50,433 nt of DNA from an uncultured Eubacterium sp. (lineage in GTDB: Bacteria > Bacillota > Clostridia > Lachnospirales > Lachnospiraceae): NCBI GenBank assembly GCA_934351445.1, contig CAKRIZ010000012.1, positions 1-50,433 on the forward strand, read 5' to 3'. Positions 1-8,446 of this stretch are shown here, piece after piece; position 1 is the first letter of the stretch; each line of letters opens with the position of its first letter. Under the pieces are notes generated by a model. It ran no database searches, had not been told where the DNA came from, and saw nothing but the letters and a program-made list of their open reading frames with translations. The translations under genes were made by a program, and so were the position numbers.

Positions 1-23
1 TTCTACTACTTTTAGTATACACA

Positions 24-61
24 AAAAGCTGTAAAATTCAACGTAGATTTTTACAGCTTTT
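24..61 (-). terminator. Hairpin terminator after the GGDEF gene
   Basis: A perfect 13-bp stem (24-36 with 49-61, arm AAAAGCTGTAAAA) encloses a 12-nt loop. On the minus strand the stem ends in a run of T, so it fits an intrinsic terminator for the leftward gene ending at 222. The arms are A/T-rich at both ends, so it could also work on the plus strand. Confidence 0.7.
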
Positions 62-117
62 AATATATTCCAATATTTTCTTGTTCCTTTGTTAACAACA
101 TTTTAACGGTTGCCCCG

Positions 118-179
118 AAATCTGCTACCACCACTGTATCATACGGCATTTTCAGTTCAGGAAATGCCTACCTGTGAAC
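118..179. repeat. Partial copy (right half) of the small mobile repeat
   Basis: These 62 bases match 23466-23527 with one difference (G for A). They contain the hairpin GGCATTTTC/GGAAATGCC and end at TGTGAAC, lacking the last six bases of the intact copy. The bases just to the left (about 103-117, TTTTAACGGTTGCCC) resemble the internal TAACGGATTTTGCCG of the intact copy with a small gap. This suggests an internally deleted, decayed copy rather than a clean half. Confidence 0.8.
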
Positions 180-221
180 CAATGTTTTCACAAGTACAAA
201 TACGCCTGCCGGTGTTTTGCT

Positions 222-1199
222 CTATATGCTGTCTTCCAGGTCTCTTGACTTCTGTAACAGATGATACTTCCGCTTTTCCTCATACATTTTCTCATCCATA
301 TGCCTAAGGAAAGCTTCTGCATCATCTTCTGCTCCAAGCTGTGCATATCCCATGGACACGCTCAGCGTAAATGGTTCTTCCCCAGATTCATTAAACTGCG
401 AGAGATTATGATTGATCTCATCCATGATAGCCAGCACACACGCGGTATCAACACCCGCCAGCAACACAATGAACTCATCTCCCGCATACCGGATTGCCAT
501 TCCTCTATCCGGTATGGATCGAAAGAGTATGTTTCCCATCGTAGTGATTGCCTTGTCTCCCATGTTATGACCAAAATTGTCATTGATAGACTTGAAGTCA
601 TTCATATCCATCATGATTCCATATATAGATATCTTGTCTGTAATTTTCTGTTTGGCAAGCACCGCATTAAAATATCTCCGATTATATAATCCGGAGAGCT
701 CATCCATGTATAGATTTTCAGCATATGACTGCATCTGCACAAAGATCAGTGTAATCGCAGCCAGCAGCCAGGACGCTGTAATTCCATAAAAGATCATTTG
801 GATGAACACTCCTGTCACAGAGAGACAGACGAAATACGTCACCGGGAAAAAACTCAGATTAATCCCCTGCTTTTTGGAGTGCCACACCAGATAGATACTG
901 TATGCAAAATATATCATAATCGACAGATATCCTACCAGTGCACCTCCGGCTCTCTGATACACATTCTCCTCTGATATCCGAAACATAATCCCGGATCCAA
1001 AGAGATTACATAAAACCACAAATACTTCTACCAGCCAGGGAAGTATCAAGAGCGCTAATTTTTGGTGTATTCTCTTATAATTTCGATAAATGCGCAGTTC
1101 CACATACAGACACCACAGCAGACCCAGACTGACTGTACCTATAAAGCATAAGCTGTTAGAAATATAATTCAGCTGCCTGCTAAAAAGCAGGCAGCCCAT
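222..1199 (-). CDS. Membrane-bound GGDEF-domain protein (probable diguanylate cyclase), apparently N-terminally truncated
   Basis: The protein has about five hydrophobic segments in residues 15-156, followed by a GGDEF domain (about 165-312) with DELSGLYNRR at its start and the signature RYAGDEF, where Ala replaces the first Gly of GGDEF. Such domains make cyclic di-GMP from two GTP. In related clostridial proteins, as I remember them, two further membrane helices precede the segment that here starts at residue 12. There is no ribosome binding site before the ATG, an in-frame TGA lies just upstream, and the trpB stop is only 23 bases away. I infer a 5' truncation, so this may be a pseudogene. 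The C-terminal domain itself is intact. Confidence 0.75.
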   Translation of the reverse strand: MGCLLFSRQLNYISNSLCFIGTVSLGLLWCLYVELRIYRNYKRIHQKLALLILPWLVEVFVVLCNLFGSGIMFRISEENVYQRAGGALVGYLSIMIYFAYSIYLVWHSKKQGINLSFFPVTYFVCLSVTGVFIQMIFYGITASWLLAAITLIFVQMQSYAENLYMDELSGLYNRRYFNAVLAKQKITDKISIYGIMMDMNDFKSINDNFGHNMGDKAITTMGNILFRSIPDRGMAIRYAGDEFIVLLAGVDTACVLAIMDEINHNLSQFNESGEEPFTLSVSMGYAQLGAEDDAEAFLRHMDEKMYEEKRKYHLLQKSRDLEDSI

Positions 1200-1222
1200 G
1201 CCATCACATATGTTTCATTTCA

Positions 1223-2605
1223 TTAGAATTCGTTCCCGGGAAATTGGGGGATTCCGTCAAAACCAGCCTGCAGATCCGCATCCGTAGGAATATAATCTGT
1301 CATCAGTCCATCGTGGTACTTCTCGTAAGCTACCATATCGAAATATCCGGTTCCGGTCAGGCCAAAGAGAATATTCTTCGCCTCTCCGGTCTCCTTGCAC
1401 TTCAATGCCTCATCGATCGCTACGCGGATCGCATGTGAGCTCTCCGGTGCAGGAAGGATACCCTCAGACCGTGCAAAGAACTCTGCTGCCTCAAATACCG
1501 AAGTCTGCTCAACAGCGCGTGCCTCCATCAGACCATCATGGTACAACTGGGACAGTGTAGAACTCATGCCGTGGAAACGGAGCCCACCGGCGTGGTTCGG
1601 TGAAGGGATGAAGCCGCTTCCTAACGTATACATCTTTGCGAGCGGGCAGATCATGCCGGTGTCACAGAAATCATATGCAAACTTACCGCGTGTGAAGCTC
1701 GGACATGATGCCGGTTCAACAGCAATAAAGTGATAATCCTTCTCACCGCGCAGCTTCTCGCCCATAAACGGTGCGATCAGTCCACCGAGGTTTGATCCGC
1801 CTCCGGCACATCCGATGATGATATCCGGTGTCACATCATACTTATCCAGGGCAGCTTTCGCCTCGAGACCGATGACTGACTGATGCAGCAGCACCTGATT
1901 GAGCACACTGCCTAATACATAACGGTAGCCTTCGTTGTGTGTCGCTACTTCGACTGCCTCTGAGATCGCGCATCCGAGTGAACCGGTTGTACCGGGATGC
2001 GCTGCGAGGATCTTGCGTCCGACCTCTGTATCCATAGACGGAGACGGTGTCACATTCGCGCCATAGGTACGCATCACCTCTCTGCGGAACGGCTTCTGCT
2101 CATAAGATACCTTTACCATGAATACCCGGCAATCCAGACCAAGGTATGCACATGCCATAGACAACGCTGTACCCCACTGGCCGGCTCCGGTCTCTGTGGT
2201 CACACCTTTGAGTCCCTGCTTCTTCGCATAATAGGCCTGTGCGATCGCGGAGTTGAGCTTATGGCTGCCACTCGTGTTATTTCCCTCGAATTTGTAATAA
2301 ATATGCGCCGGTGTATCCAGTGCCTTTTCCAGACAATAGGCTCTCACCAGCGGAGCCGGACGATACATTTTATAAAAATCTCGGATCTCCTGCGGAATTT
2401 CAATAAATGGGGTTGTATCATCGAGTTCCTGTTCTACCAGTTCCTTACAAAAAACCGGTGCCAGTTCCTCTGCTGTCAGCGGCTGATGCGTTCCGGGATT
2501 TAATAGCGGAGCGGGTTTATTTTTCATATCAGCACGAAGGTTATACCATGCCTTGGGAATCTCATCTTCGCTCAAATAGATTTTGTAAGGGATCTCGTTA
2601 CTCAT
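1223..2605 (-). CDS. trpB: Tryptophan synthase beta chain, TrpB2 type
   Basis: This PLP enzyme joins L-serine (or phosphoserine in some TrpB2 enzymes) with indole to make tryptophan. At 460 residues it is longer than classical TrpB and has the N-terminal extension of the TrpB2 subfamily. Visible motifs are the PLP lysine in SGSHKLNSA (K116), the catalytic glutamate in TETGAGQWG (E138) and the phosphate-binding loop GCAGGGSNLGG (265-275). The start is supported by AGGAGG eight bases upstream. No trpA or other trp gene lies nearby, so it may act alone on free indole. A divergent LysR gene with overlapping promoters is the likely regulator. Confidence 0.93.
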   Translation of the reverse strand: MSNEIPYKIYLSEDEIPKAWYNLRADMKNKPAPLLNPGTHQPLTAEELAPVFCKELVEQELDDTTPFIEIPQEIRDFYKMYRPAPLVRAYCLEKALDTPAHIYYKFEGNNTSGSHKLNSAIAQAYYAKKQGLKGVTTETGAGQWGTALSMACAYLGLDCRVFMVKVSYEQKPFRREVMRTYGANVTPSPSMDTEVGRKILAAHPGTTGSLGCAISEAVEVATHNEGYRYVLGSVLNQVLLHQSVIGLEAKAALDKYDVTPDIIIGCAGGGSNLGGLIAPFMGEKLRGEKDYHFIAVEPASCPSFTRGKFAYDFCDTGMICPLAKMYTLGSGFIPSPNHAGGLRFHGMSSTLSQLYHDGLMEARAVEQTSVFEAAEFFARSEGILPAPESSHAIRVAIDEALKCKETGEAKNILFGLTGTGYFDMVAYEKYHDGLMTDYIPTDADLQAGFDGIPQFPGNEF

Positions 2606-2712
2606 AGTCTTTTCCTCCTGAATTTGTTTATTTTTTTATACATGAGTTTTTGTTCTGACCGGATGTGATGTTTCCTGCATGATCTGAACTGTAACTTCCT
2701 CAACTTTTTCTT

Positions 2713-2741
2713 ATTATCTCACTTGAAAACTCAGTTGTCTA
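2713..2741 (-). promoter_or_regulatory. Promoter of trpB
   Basis: On the minus strand, TAGACA (2741-2736) is followed after 17 bases by GATAAT (2718-2713), each one mismatch from the vegetative consensus. It overlaps the divergent lysR promoter, so regulator binding could affect both directions. Confidence 0.6.
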
Positions 2742-2751
2742 ATAGTAAAAT
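2723..2751 (+). promoter_or_regulatory. Promoter of the LysR-family gene
   Basis: TTGAAA (2723-2728) and TAAAAT (2746-2751) are separated by 17 bases. The predicted start near 2758 lies just before the palindrome at 2763-2777. Confidence 0.6.
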
Positions 2752-2762
2752 ACAAATATATC

Positions 2763-2777
2763 ATAAGTAAAACTTAT
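2763..2777. promoter_or_regulatory. Palindrome, candidate LysR operator
   Basis: ATAAGTAAAACTTAT is a perfect 6-3-6 palindrome with the T-N11-A spacing typical of LysR recognition sites. It lies between the divergent promoters and the lysR start, where autoregulatory sites often occur. Confidence 0.45.
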
Positions 2778-2796
2778 TACAATGAGGGTATGTACC

Positions 2797-3696
2797 ATGA
2801 ATCTGAACCAATTGGAATATTTTGTCAGTGCAGCCGAAAACCTGAATTTTACGAAAGCTGCCAGAGAATGCTTTATCTCACAGACTGCGATCACCCAACA
2901 GATGCAGTCACTCGAAAAGACGCTCGGTGTTCGTCTGTTTACGAGGGATAAACACCACATCGAGCTGACTGCCGCCGGGCAGGTGTACTTAAAAGAAGCG
3001 AAAGTGATCCTGCGGCGCAGCGATGAGGCGATGCGTCTCGCAAGAATGGCATCACAGGGCACCGATGGTGAGATGACGATCGGTTTCATCAGTGGCTTCG
3101 GCCAGAGTGATTGTTACGAAATGCTGCGTGGCTTCCATGATGTGTTCCCCAATATCAAGCTCAAATTCGTGCGGAATACGATGAGTGGTCTGATGGAACG
3201 GCTTCAGCGCAATGAATGTGATCTCGTGTTTTCGGTTCAGCCCCACCAGCGTGATTACGCAGATATGAACCGGCTCTATATCAGAAGCTACCCGCTGTTC
3301 GTCGCGATATCGAACAACCATCCGCTGGCACAGAAACCGGAACTCGCCTGTAGAGAGCTGGAACAGGAATCCTTTATCATCATGCAGCCTGCTGCCAGAT
3401 CCAGGGATGAGATGGAGGAAATGCTATGGGTCTATGAGCGGGGTGGTTTTTTGCCACAGGTTGTAGCTGTTGAGACAGAACCAGAGACGATCATGCTCAT
3501 GGTGGCACTCGAAATGGGGATCAGCCTGCTCCCTGAATATATTGTGCGGCCGTATGCCAAGAACGAGGGACTCGCTATTATTCCGGTCATGAAAGCTGAT
3601 GGCACTGCTGAGACATTAAACTTCGAGATGATCTGGTCAAAAGACAATGCCAATCCTTCAGTGGAGAAGCTGTTGGAATGGTGGAGGGAACAATGA
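2797..3696 (+). CDS. LysR-family transcriptional regulator
   Basis: The protein is 299 residues from the ATG at 2797. It opens MNLNQLEYF, the usual first residues of the LysR winged helix-turn-helix, and GAGGG sits eight bases upstream. The longer frame starting at 2782 would place its own ATG inside that ribosome binding site, so I reject it. The helix-turn-helix spans about residues 1-60 (NFTKAARECFISQTAITQQM) and a periplasmic-binding-like effector domain spans about 88-295. It is divergent from trpB2, so a role in controlling that gene, perhaps sensing an indole- or aromatic-linked signal, is an inference from position only. Confidence 0.92.
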   Translation: MNLNQLEYFVSAAENLNFTKAARECFISQTAITQQMQSLEKTLGVRLFTRDKHHIELTAAGQVYLKEAKVILRRSDEAMRLARMASQGTDGEMTIGFISGFGQSDCYEMLRGFHDVFPNIKLKFVRNTMSGLMERLQRNECDLVFSVQPHQRDYADMNRLYIRSYPLFVAISNNHPLAQKPELACRELEQESFIIMQPAARSRDEMEEMLWVYERGGFLPQVVAVETEPETIMLMVALEMGISLLPEYIVRPYAKNEGLAIIPVMKADGTAETLNFEMIWSKDNANPSVEKLLEWWREQ

Positions 3697-3720
3697 TATT
3701 TCAAACATGATATTTCAAAC
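3693..3720 (+). repeat. 14-bp tandem duplication over the lysR stop codon
   Basis: ATGATATTTCAAAC occurs twice in a row (3693-3706 and 3707-3720). The first copy contains the TGA stop of the LysR gene. Confidence 0.85.
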
Positions 3721-3724
3721 ATAA

Positions 3725-3753
3725 AGCCGCAGACACTTCACGTATCTGCGGCT
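3725..3753. terminator. Hairpin between convergent genes
   Basis: AGCCGCAGA (3725-3733) pairs perfectly with TCTGCGGCT (3745-3753). It lies between the convergent lysR and aldo/keto reductase genes. On the minus strand it is followed by TTTATG, so the T tract is short and termination may be weak. Confidence 0.5.
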
Positions 3754-3784
3754 CTGCGGCACATATGAGTATGATTTTTAACGA

Positions 3785-4813
3785 TTATTTTGCATCCGGG
3801 CAATCGACGATCACGCCGTCCTCATCCCAGAGGTCATGCCAGTCGTTGGCACCTTCCCAGAGGAATACCTGTCCTTTTACGAGACGGTTGTCTTTCTCTA
3901 ACGTAGCGATCTTTGCCATCTCCTCATCGGTCAACGGATCACCGTCACAGGTACTTCTTAGATTGCTCTCATAATTTTTCTCATGTATAGAGAACGGAAT
4001 CGGGATCTGTCCGCGCTGCACTGCCCACTTCAGGGAAACCACTGCCGGATGGCAGTTGTGCGCTGCCGCGATCTCCTGCATCTCAGGTGTCTGCATATCT
4101 GCGATATCCTCAGGCATCATATCGCGCTCCGGTCTCTGCGGCGAACCGATCGGCATATAGCCAACCGGCTGGATCTCATGCGCGATGAGATAGTCGAACA
4201 GCTCCTGCTGCTGGAAGCAGGGATGCAGCTCCAGCTCGCACATGGCGGGCTTGATACGGCACAGCGGCAGCACTGCCTCTAACTTCGGGATCGTCATGTT
4301 GGACATACCGATCTCTTTGACCAGTCCCAGATCTACCAGACGCTCCATCTGTCTCCACGTCGTCATGAAACGCTCTACAGAGAATGGTTTGGAATCCGGA
4401 TTTCTGGAATCTACGTCACATCCCGGTGCATGATAGTTCGGGAACGGCCAGTGAACAAAATACATATCCACATAGTCTAGCTGTAAGTCTTTTAAGCTCT
4501 TGGCGAGTGCGATGAGTACATCACCCTGTCCGTGCATATCGTTCCACACCTTGCTCATGATATACAGTTCCTCCCGCCCGCACAGACCTTCGTCAAATGC
4601 ACGCTTGAATACCTCTCCGATCTGATCCTCGTTGCCGTAGCAGGCAGCACAGTCAAACATACGGTAGCCTGCTTTGATGGCACCATAGACTGCATTGCTC
4701 ACCTGATCGGGAGTGAAGCGGTCAGATCCGAACGTACCCATACCTATGCAGGGCACTTCCCTTCCATTCGCCAGTCTGATCTTCGGCACATCTGCCGGAT
4801 TCACTGCTGTCAT
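3785..4813 (-). CDS. Aldo/keto reductase
   Basis: This NAD(P)H-dependent (beta/alpha)8-barrel oxidoreductase reduces aldehydes or ketones, including aldoses to alditols. The catalytic tetrad is visible as D54 and Y59 (DCAACYGNED), K88 (MSKVW) and H121 (FVHWPFP). The C-terminal cofactor region is present (about 270-285). Its 342 residues are slightly more than the 280-330 typical of sugar reductases because of a C-terminal extension. AGGAGG precedes the start. It is the last gene of the leftward six-gene sugar operon, 23 bases after the PfkB gene. Conversion of an aldose into the polyol used by the operon, or the reverse, is inferred from context. Confidence 0.88.
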   Translation of the reverse strand: MTAVNPADVPKIRLANGREVPCIGMGTFGSDRFTPDQVSNAVYGAIKAGYRMFDCAACYGNEDQIGEVFKRAFDEGLCGREELYIMSKVWNDMHGQGDVLIALAKSLKDLQLDYVDMYFVHWPFPNYHAPGCDVDSRNPDSKPFSVERFMTTWRQMERLVDLGLVKEIGMSNMTIPKLEAVLPLCRIKPAMCELELHPCFQQQELFDYLIAHEIQPVGYMPIGSPQRPERDMMPEDIADMQTPEMQEIAAAHNCHPAVVSLKWAVQRGQIPIPFSIHEKNYESNLRSTCDGDPLTDEEMAKIATLEKDNRLVKGQVFLWEGANDWHDLWDEDGVIVDCPDAK

Positions 4814-4836
4814 TGTAAAATCCTCCTTTTTACTTT

Positions 4837-5769
4837 TTATCTTAGTTTTTTGATTTCTATTTGATCGAAAAGAGCCTTCATATCTTCGGTCTCAAAGTAT
4901 CCGGTCTCCTCCCGCATAGCACTTGCTGCCGAGGTCGCTGATGCGAAACGCAGCGCCTCCTGTGGGGGCATGCCCTGCTCAAAGCTGATCGCAAAGCCTG
5001 CTGTCATGCAGTCTCCACAGCCAACCGTATTGACGGCATCGATCTTCGGCACGACCGCCTGATAGACACCCTCCTCCACAAACATGAGTGAGCCGTCTGC
5101 GCCAAGTGAGATGACCACACGCTCGATCCCGCTTTTCTGCAGCTCGATGCCTGCCTCGATCAGTTCCTCACGGCCTAAAATCTGCTTTCCGGTCAGCAGC
5201 CGGATCTCGTCGATATTTGGCTTGACCATGTTCGGTTTTGCCTTTACAGCTTCCTCTAAGAGCGCTCCACTCGTATCTACGATGATCTTTTTACCTGCTG
5301 CCTTTGCCATCGCTACAAGCTTCGGATACATATCTGTTCCGATGCCTTTGGGAACGCTGCCGGACATCGCTACGACATCGCATTTTGCGAGTAACTGGTC
5401 GAATTTGAGGTAAAATGCACGCTGCTCCTCTTCACTCACGACCACACCCGGCTCTAAAAACTCGGTCTGTGTCTTATTCACCGTATCATAAATGTTGATG
5501 CAGGAACGGCTCTCACCCTTTACCTGTATAAAATCGGTCGCCACACCCTGTTTTTCGACTGCCTCTGTGATATAGGCACCTGCATGGCCGCCGACAAAAC
5601 CGGTCGCGAGCACCTCTGCGCCTGCGATCGCTGCGGTCTTGGATACATTCAGTCCCTTGCCGCCTGCCACATAGGCACATTCCTTCACACGATTGACTTC
5701 ACCGACCTGATAATTTTCTACTACATACCGCTTATCAATCGCGGCATTGAGTGTCACTGTCAGTATCAT
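4837..5769 (-). CDS. PfkB-family sugar-phosphate kinase (tagatose-6-phosphate kinase / 1-phosphofructokinase type)
   Basis: This ribokinase-fold enzyme transfers phosphate from ATP to a ketohexose phosphate, giving a 1,6-bisphosphate. The start MILTVTLNAAID is typical of the FruK/LacC branch. The sugar-binding AGGKGLNVS (35-43) and the PfkB signature NTVGCGDCMTAGF with the catalytic base D253 are visible, with Cys in place of the usual Ala/Ser in the GAGD loop. It starts three bases after the GatD stop. With a GatD-like dehydrogenase and a GatY-like aldolase in the operon, tagatose 6-phosphate is the most likely substrate; fructose 6-phosphate or fructose 1-phosphate are alternatives. Confidence 0.88.
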   Translation of the reverse strand: MILTVTLNAAIDKRYVVENYQVGEVNRVKECAYVAGGKGLNVSKTAAIAGAEVLATGFVGGHAGAYITEAVEKQGVATDFIQVKGESRSCINIYDTVNKTQTEFLEPGVVVSEEEQRAFYLKFDQLLAKCDVVAMSGSVPKGIGTDMYPKLVAMAKAAGKKIIVDTSGALLEEAVKAKPNMVKPNIDEIRLLTGKQILGREELIEAGIELQKSGIERVVISLGADGSLMFVEEGVYQAVVPKIDAVNTVGCGDCMTAGFAISFEQGMPPQEALRFASATSAASAMREETGYFETEDMKALFDQIEIKKLR

Positions 5770-5771
5770 AT

Positions 5772-6827
5772 TTATGCCTCGCTGTCGATTAAGATCTTGC
5801 CCTTTACCGTTCCGGGAACAAGGAATTTTTCAAATGCAGTATCGATCTTGCTCAGACCAATCTTCTCAAAGATGAAGGAATCGTCAAATTTGAGCTCTCC
5901 GGTACCGAAATAGTGTGCTACCAGATCCCACTCATGTCCGGGGAAGGGTGCCGAATAGCTCATCCATGAACCGGTCAGCTTGAACTCTTTACGGTTCATC
6001 TGTTCCCACTCGCTGACGCTAAAGGATAATTCCTTGGTCGGTGTGCCGATAAAGCATACTTCGGCTTTGTTGGCTGCGAGCTTGAATGCCATCTTCATCG
6101 TGATCACATTTCCGGCGGTCTCGAATACATAATCGAAGCCTTTGCCGTCTGTCATCGCCATTGCTTCATCCATGAAGTCCTCTTTTAATGTATTGATGCC
6201 TGCAGTCGCGCCCAGACGCATACCGAGCTCTAACCGCTCATCTACGATATCGAATACAACGACCTTCTTTGCACCGAAAATCTTTGCCCACTGCATGGTC
6301 ATCATGCCGACGGTACCACCGCCAAGGATCGCTACGGTTCTGCCGCCCTTGTAATCAGTGCGTTCCAGTCCATGCAACGCAACGGTTGCGGGCTCGAAAA
6401 ATGCGCCTTTTTCAAAGCTGACAGAATCGTCAAATTTCACTGCATTTGCTTCCGGTACACATACATACTCTGCATAACTGCCAAACGAATGGGAACCAAT
6501 AAAATCATAGTGCTTGCACAGGGAGTAATTACCTTTCTGGCAGTCCTCACATTTCATACAGGGGACGAGTGGAATGCCTGCCACGCGGTCACCCGGCTTC
6601 ACACTGGTGACACCTTCCCCGATCTCTTCTACCGTACCGGAAAACTCATGTCCGAGAACGATCGGTGTGAAATGTGTCGTTCCCTCATTGACACGCGGCA
6701 GATCCGATCCGCAGATACCGGTATATTTTACCTTGATGAGTACCTGACCAGCTGCCGGTGTGGGCTTTTCAATATCCTCATAACGAATGTCCTTTACGCC
6801 ATGTACGACGCCTGCTTTCATTTTCAT
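5772..6827 (-). CDS. gatD: Zinc-dependent polyol-phosphate dehydrogenase, GatD-like (galactitol-1-phosphate 5-dehydrogenase type)
   Basis: This medium-chain dehydrogenase oxidises a polyol (phosphate) to the ketose (phosphate) with NAD. The catalytic zinc ligands C39 (GICGSDLPR) and H60-E61 (GHEFSG) are present. So are the structural zinc cysteines C90, C93, C96 and C104 and the Rossmann loop GGGTVG (169-174). CGSDLPR, YDFIGS and GSWM.YS.P.PG.EW closely resemble what I remember of E. coli GatD, supporting galactitol 1-phosphate to tagatose 6-phosphate. Sorbitol-phosphate or free-polyol dehydrogenases are alternatives. It lies between the FGGY kinase and PfkB kinase genes in the same transcript. 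Confidence 0.83.
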   Translation of the reverse strand: MKMKAGVVHGVKDIRYEDIEKPTPAAGQVLIKVKYTGICGSDLPRVNEGTTHFTPIVLGHEFSGTVEEIGEGVTSVKPGDRVAGIPLVPCMKCEDCQKGNYSLCKHYDFIGSHSFGSYAEYVCVPEANAVKFDDSVSFEKGAFFEPATVALHGLERTDYKGGRTVAILGGGTVGMMTMQWAKIFGAKKVVVFDIVDERLELGMRLGATAGINTLKEDFMDEAMAMTDGKGFDYVFETAGNVITMKMAFKLAANKAEVCFIGTPTKELSFSVSEWEQMNRKEFKLTGSWMSYSAPFPGHEWDLVAHYFGTGELKFDDSFIFEKIGLSKIDTAFEKFLVPGTVKGKILIDSEA

Positions 6828-6903
6828 TGTATGTAGCCTTCTTTCTATTAAAAAAATATATTTGTTGTCTATCTAATCTTCATTATCTTTTTCTGTCCTG
6901 AGC

Positions 6904-8388
6904 CTAATACTTTTTGTTAAAAATCGGTGTCAGCGCCTCCGACAGATCCAGATACATCTGCATGTACTTTTTATATTGCTCATGAGCCTCCATATCCGGC
7001 TCCTGTACACGTGTGATCACGATCGTCTCATCGACTGCCTCCTCAAAGCCTTCATAGACTCCGACGCCGACGCCTGCGAGGATCGCTGCTCCGAGTGTCG
7101 ATGCCGTATCTGAAGTCGGCACCTTGATCGTCTTTCCGGTCACATCTGCCTTGATCTGCGTCCACAGACGGCTGTTGCTCGCACCGCCCATCGCATTGAG
7201 TTCGCCAACCTGTGCACCTGCCTCGGCAGCCACACGCAGATTGTGTTCGAGGGAATATGCCACGCTCTCTAATGTTGCGCGCACCAGATGGCCCTTTGTC
7301 TTATCGAAACCGAGTCCGTAGTAGACACCTTTGGCATCCGGATTCCAGATCGGAGAACGCTCTCCTGCCATATACGGCAGGAAAATCACGCCATCACTGC
7401 CCGGTGCGATGTTCTCTGCAAGTGCCGTCAGGTCATCAAATGACTCATCTGCTGCCAGTTCCTGCCTGAACCAGCGCAGTGTACCGCCGCCACCGACCGT
7501 ACCGCCCTGCAGCAGCCACATACCCGGTACGACATGTGAGCTCAGGATCAGCTTCGGATGTGCCAGTGCATGATCCACACAGATACTCATTCCGCCAGCC
7601 TGACCACCCTGCTCCTGCGTCTGTCCGGGCAGATAAACACCTGCCCCGAGTGTGCCGCACGCGGCATCGAGTCCACCGGCTGCGACCGGGGTGCCTTCTG
7701 CAAGCCCTGTCAATGCAGCAGCCTCAGCAGTCACTTTACCGACAATCTCATGACACCCATACAACTGGGGAACCAGATCTGCAGATAATCCCATATCCTT
7801 TGCCAGTCCCGCATCGACCGTACAGTCGTCCATATGGAAGAAATGGACACCATAGCCCTGCGAGAGATCCATACTCATCACTCCGGTCAGCTTGAGTGCG
7901 ATATAGCTGTTACTCTGCAGGAATTTGTACGTCTTTTTATAGATATCCGGTGCCTGCTCCTTAAACCATAGCATCTTCGGTGTCGTATAACTCGGCAGAA
8001 AATCATTTCCTGCGACCGAGAAGATACGGTCGAATCCGATCTCAGATTTTACCCGGTCACAGATGTCTCTTGCACGTGTATCCATCCAGATCGGTGTACG
8101 CGCCAGTGCATTGCCGTCCTTATCCACAGGGATCGCAGACCAGCTCTGTCCATCGATACCAATGCCGGCGATGTCTGCCGGGGCAATGCCACTCCTGTCC
8201 AGAACATCCCTGATACCATCGCAGATCGCATGCCACCATTCGTCTGCATCCTGCTCCACCCAGCCCGGATGCGGGTAGTAGAGCCGGTACGGCTGATTCG
8301 ACTGTGCCAGCACAGTTCCGCTCTTTTCAAATACCGCCACTTTACAGGCGCTCGTGCCGATATCAATTCCTAATAGATATGCTCCCAT
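6904..8388 (-). CDS. FGGY-family carbohydrate kinase (xylulokinase-like)
   Basis: This ASKHA-fold kinase phosphorylates a sugar or alditol with ATP. The phosphate-1 motif GIDIGTSACK is at 7-16, the conserved GIGIDGQSW near 76-84, and the C-terminal signature GEL.AMGGAS.S.LW.QI.AD is recognisable. At 494 residues it has the normal xylulokinase length. CAGGAG precedes the ATG. Its neighbours (polyol-phosphate dehydrogenase, ketose-phosphate kinase, bisphosphate aldolase) suggest that it phosphorylates a hexitol to a hexitol 1-phosphate rather than xylulose. FGGY enzymes acting on alditols (glycerol kinase, erythritol kinase) are precedents. The true substrate is unknown. Confidence 0.85.
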   Translation of the reverse strand: MGAYLLGIDIGTSACKVAVFEKSGTVLAQSNQPYRLYYPHPGWVEQDADEWWHAICDGIRDVLDRSGIAPADIAGIGIDGQSWSAIPVDKDGNALARTPIWMDTRARDICDRVKSEIGFDRIFSVAGNDFLPSYTTPKMLWFKEQAPDIYKKTYKFLQSNSYIALKLTGVMSMDLSQGYGVHFFHMDDCTVDAGLAKDMGLSADLVPQLYGCHEIVGKVTAEAAALTGLAEGTPVAAGGLDAACGTLGAGVYLPGQTQEQGGQAGGMSICVDHALAHPKLILSSHVVPGMWLLQGGTVGGGGTLRWFRQELAADESFDDLTALAENIAPGSDGVIFLPYMAGERSPIWNPDAKGVYYGLGFDKTKGHLVRATLESVAYSLEHNLRVAAEAGAQVGELNAMGGASNSRLWTQIKADVTGKTIKVPTSDTASTLGAAILAGVGVGVYEGFEEAVDETIVITRVQEPDMEAHEQYKKYMQMYLDLSEALTPIFNKKY

Positions 8389-8446
8389 GTTTTTCTCCTG
8401 ACATGAACTCTCATTTTATACTTATTTTATGATTGCCGATCATCTG

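Noticed and set aside
261..689. 142-codon plus-strand frame
   Set aside because: It is antisense to the GGDEF domain, has no ribosome site and its protein looks unlike any family.
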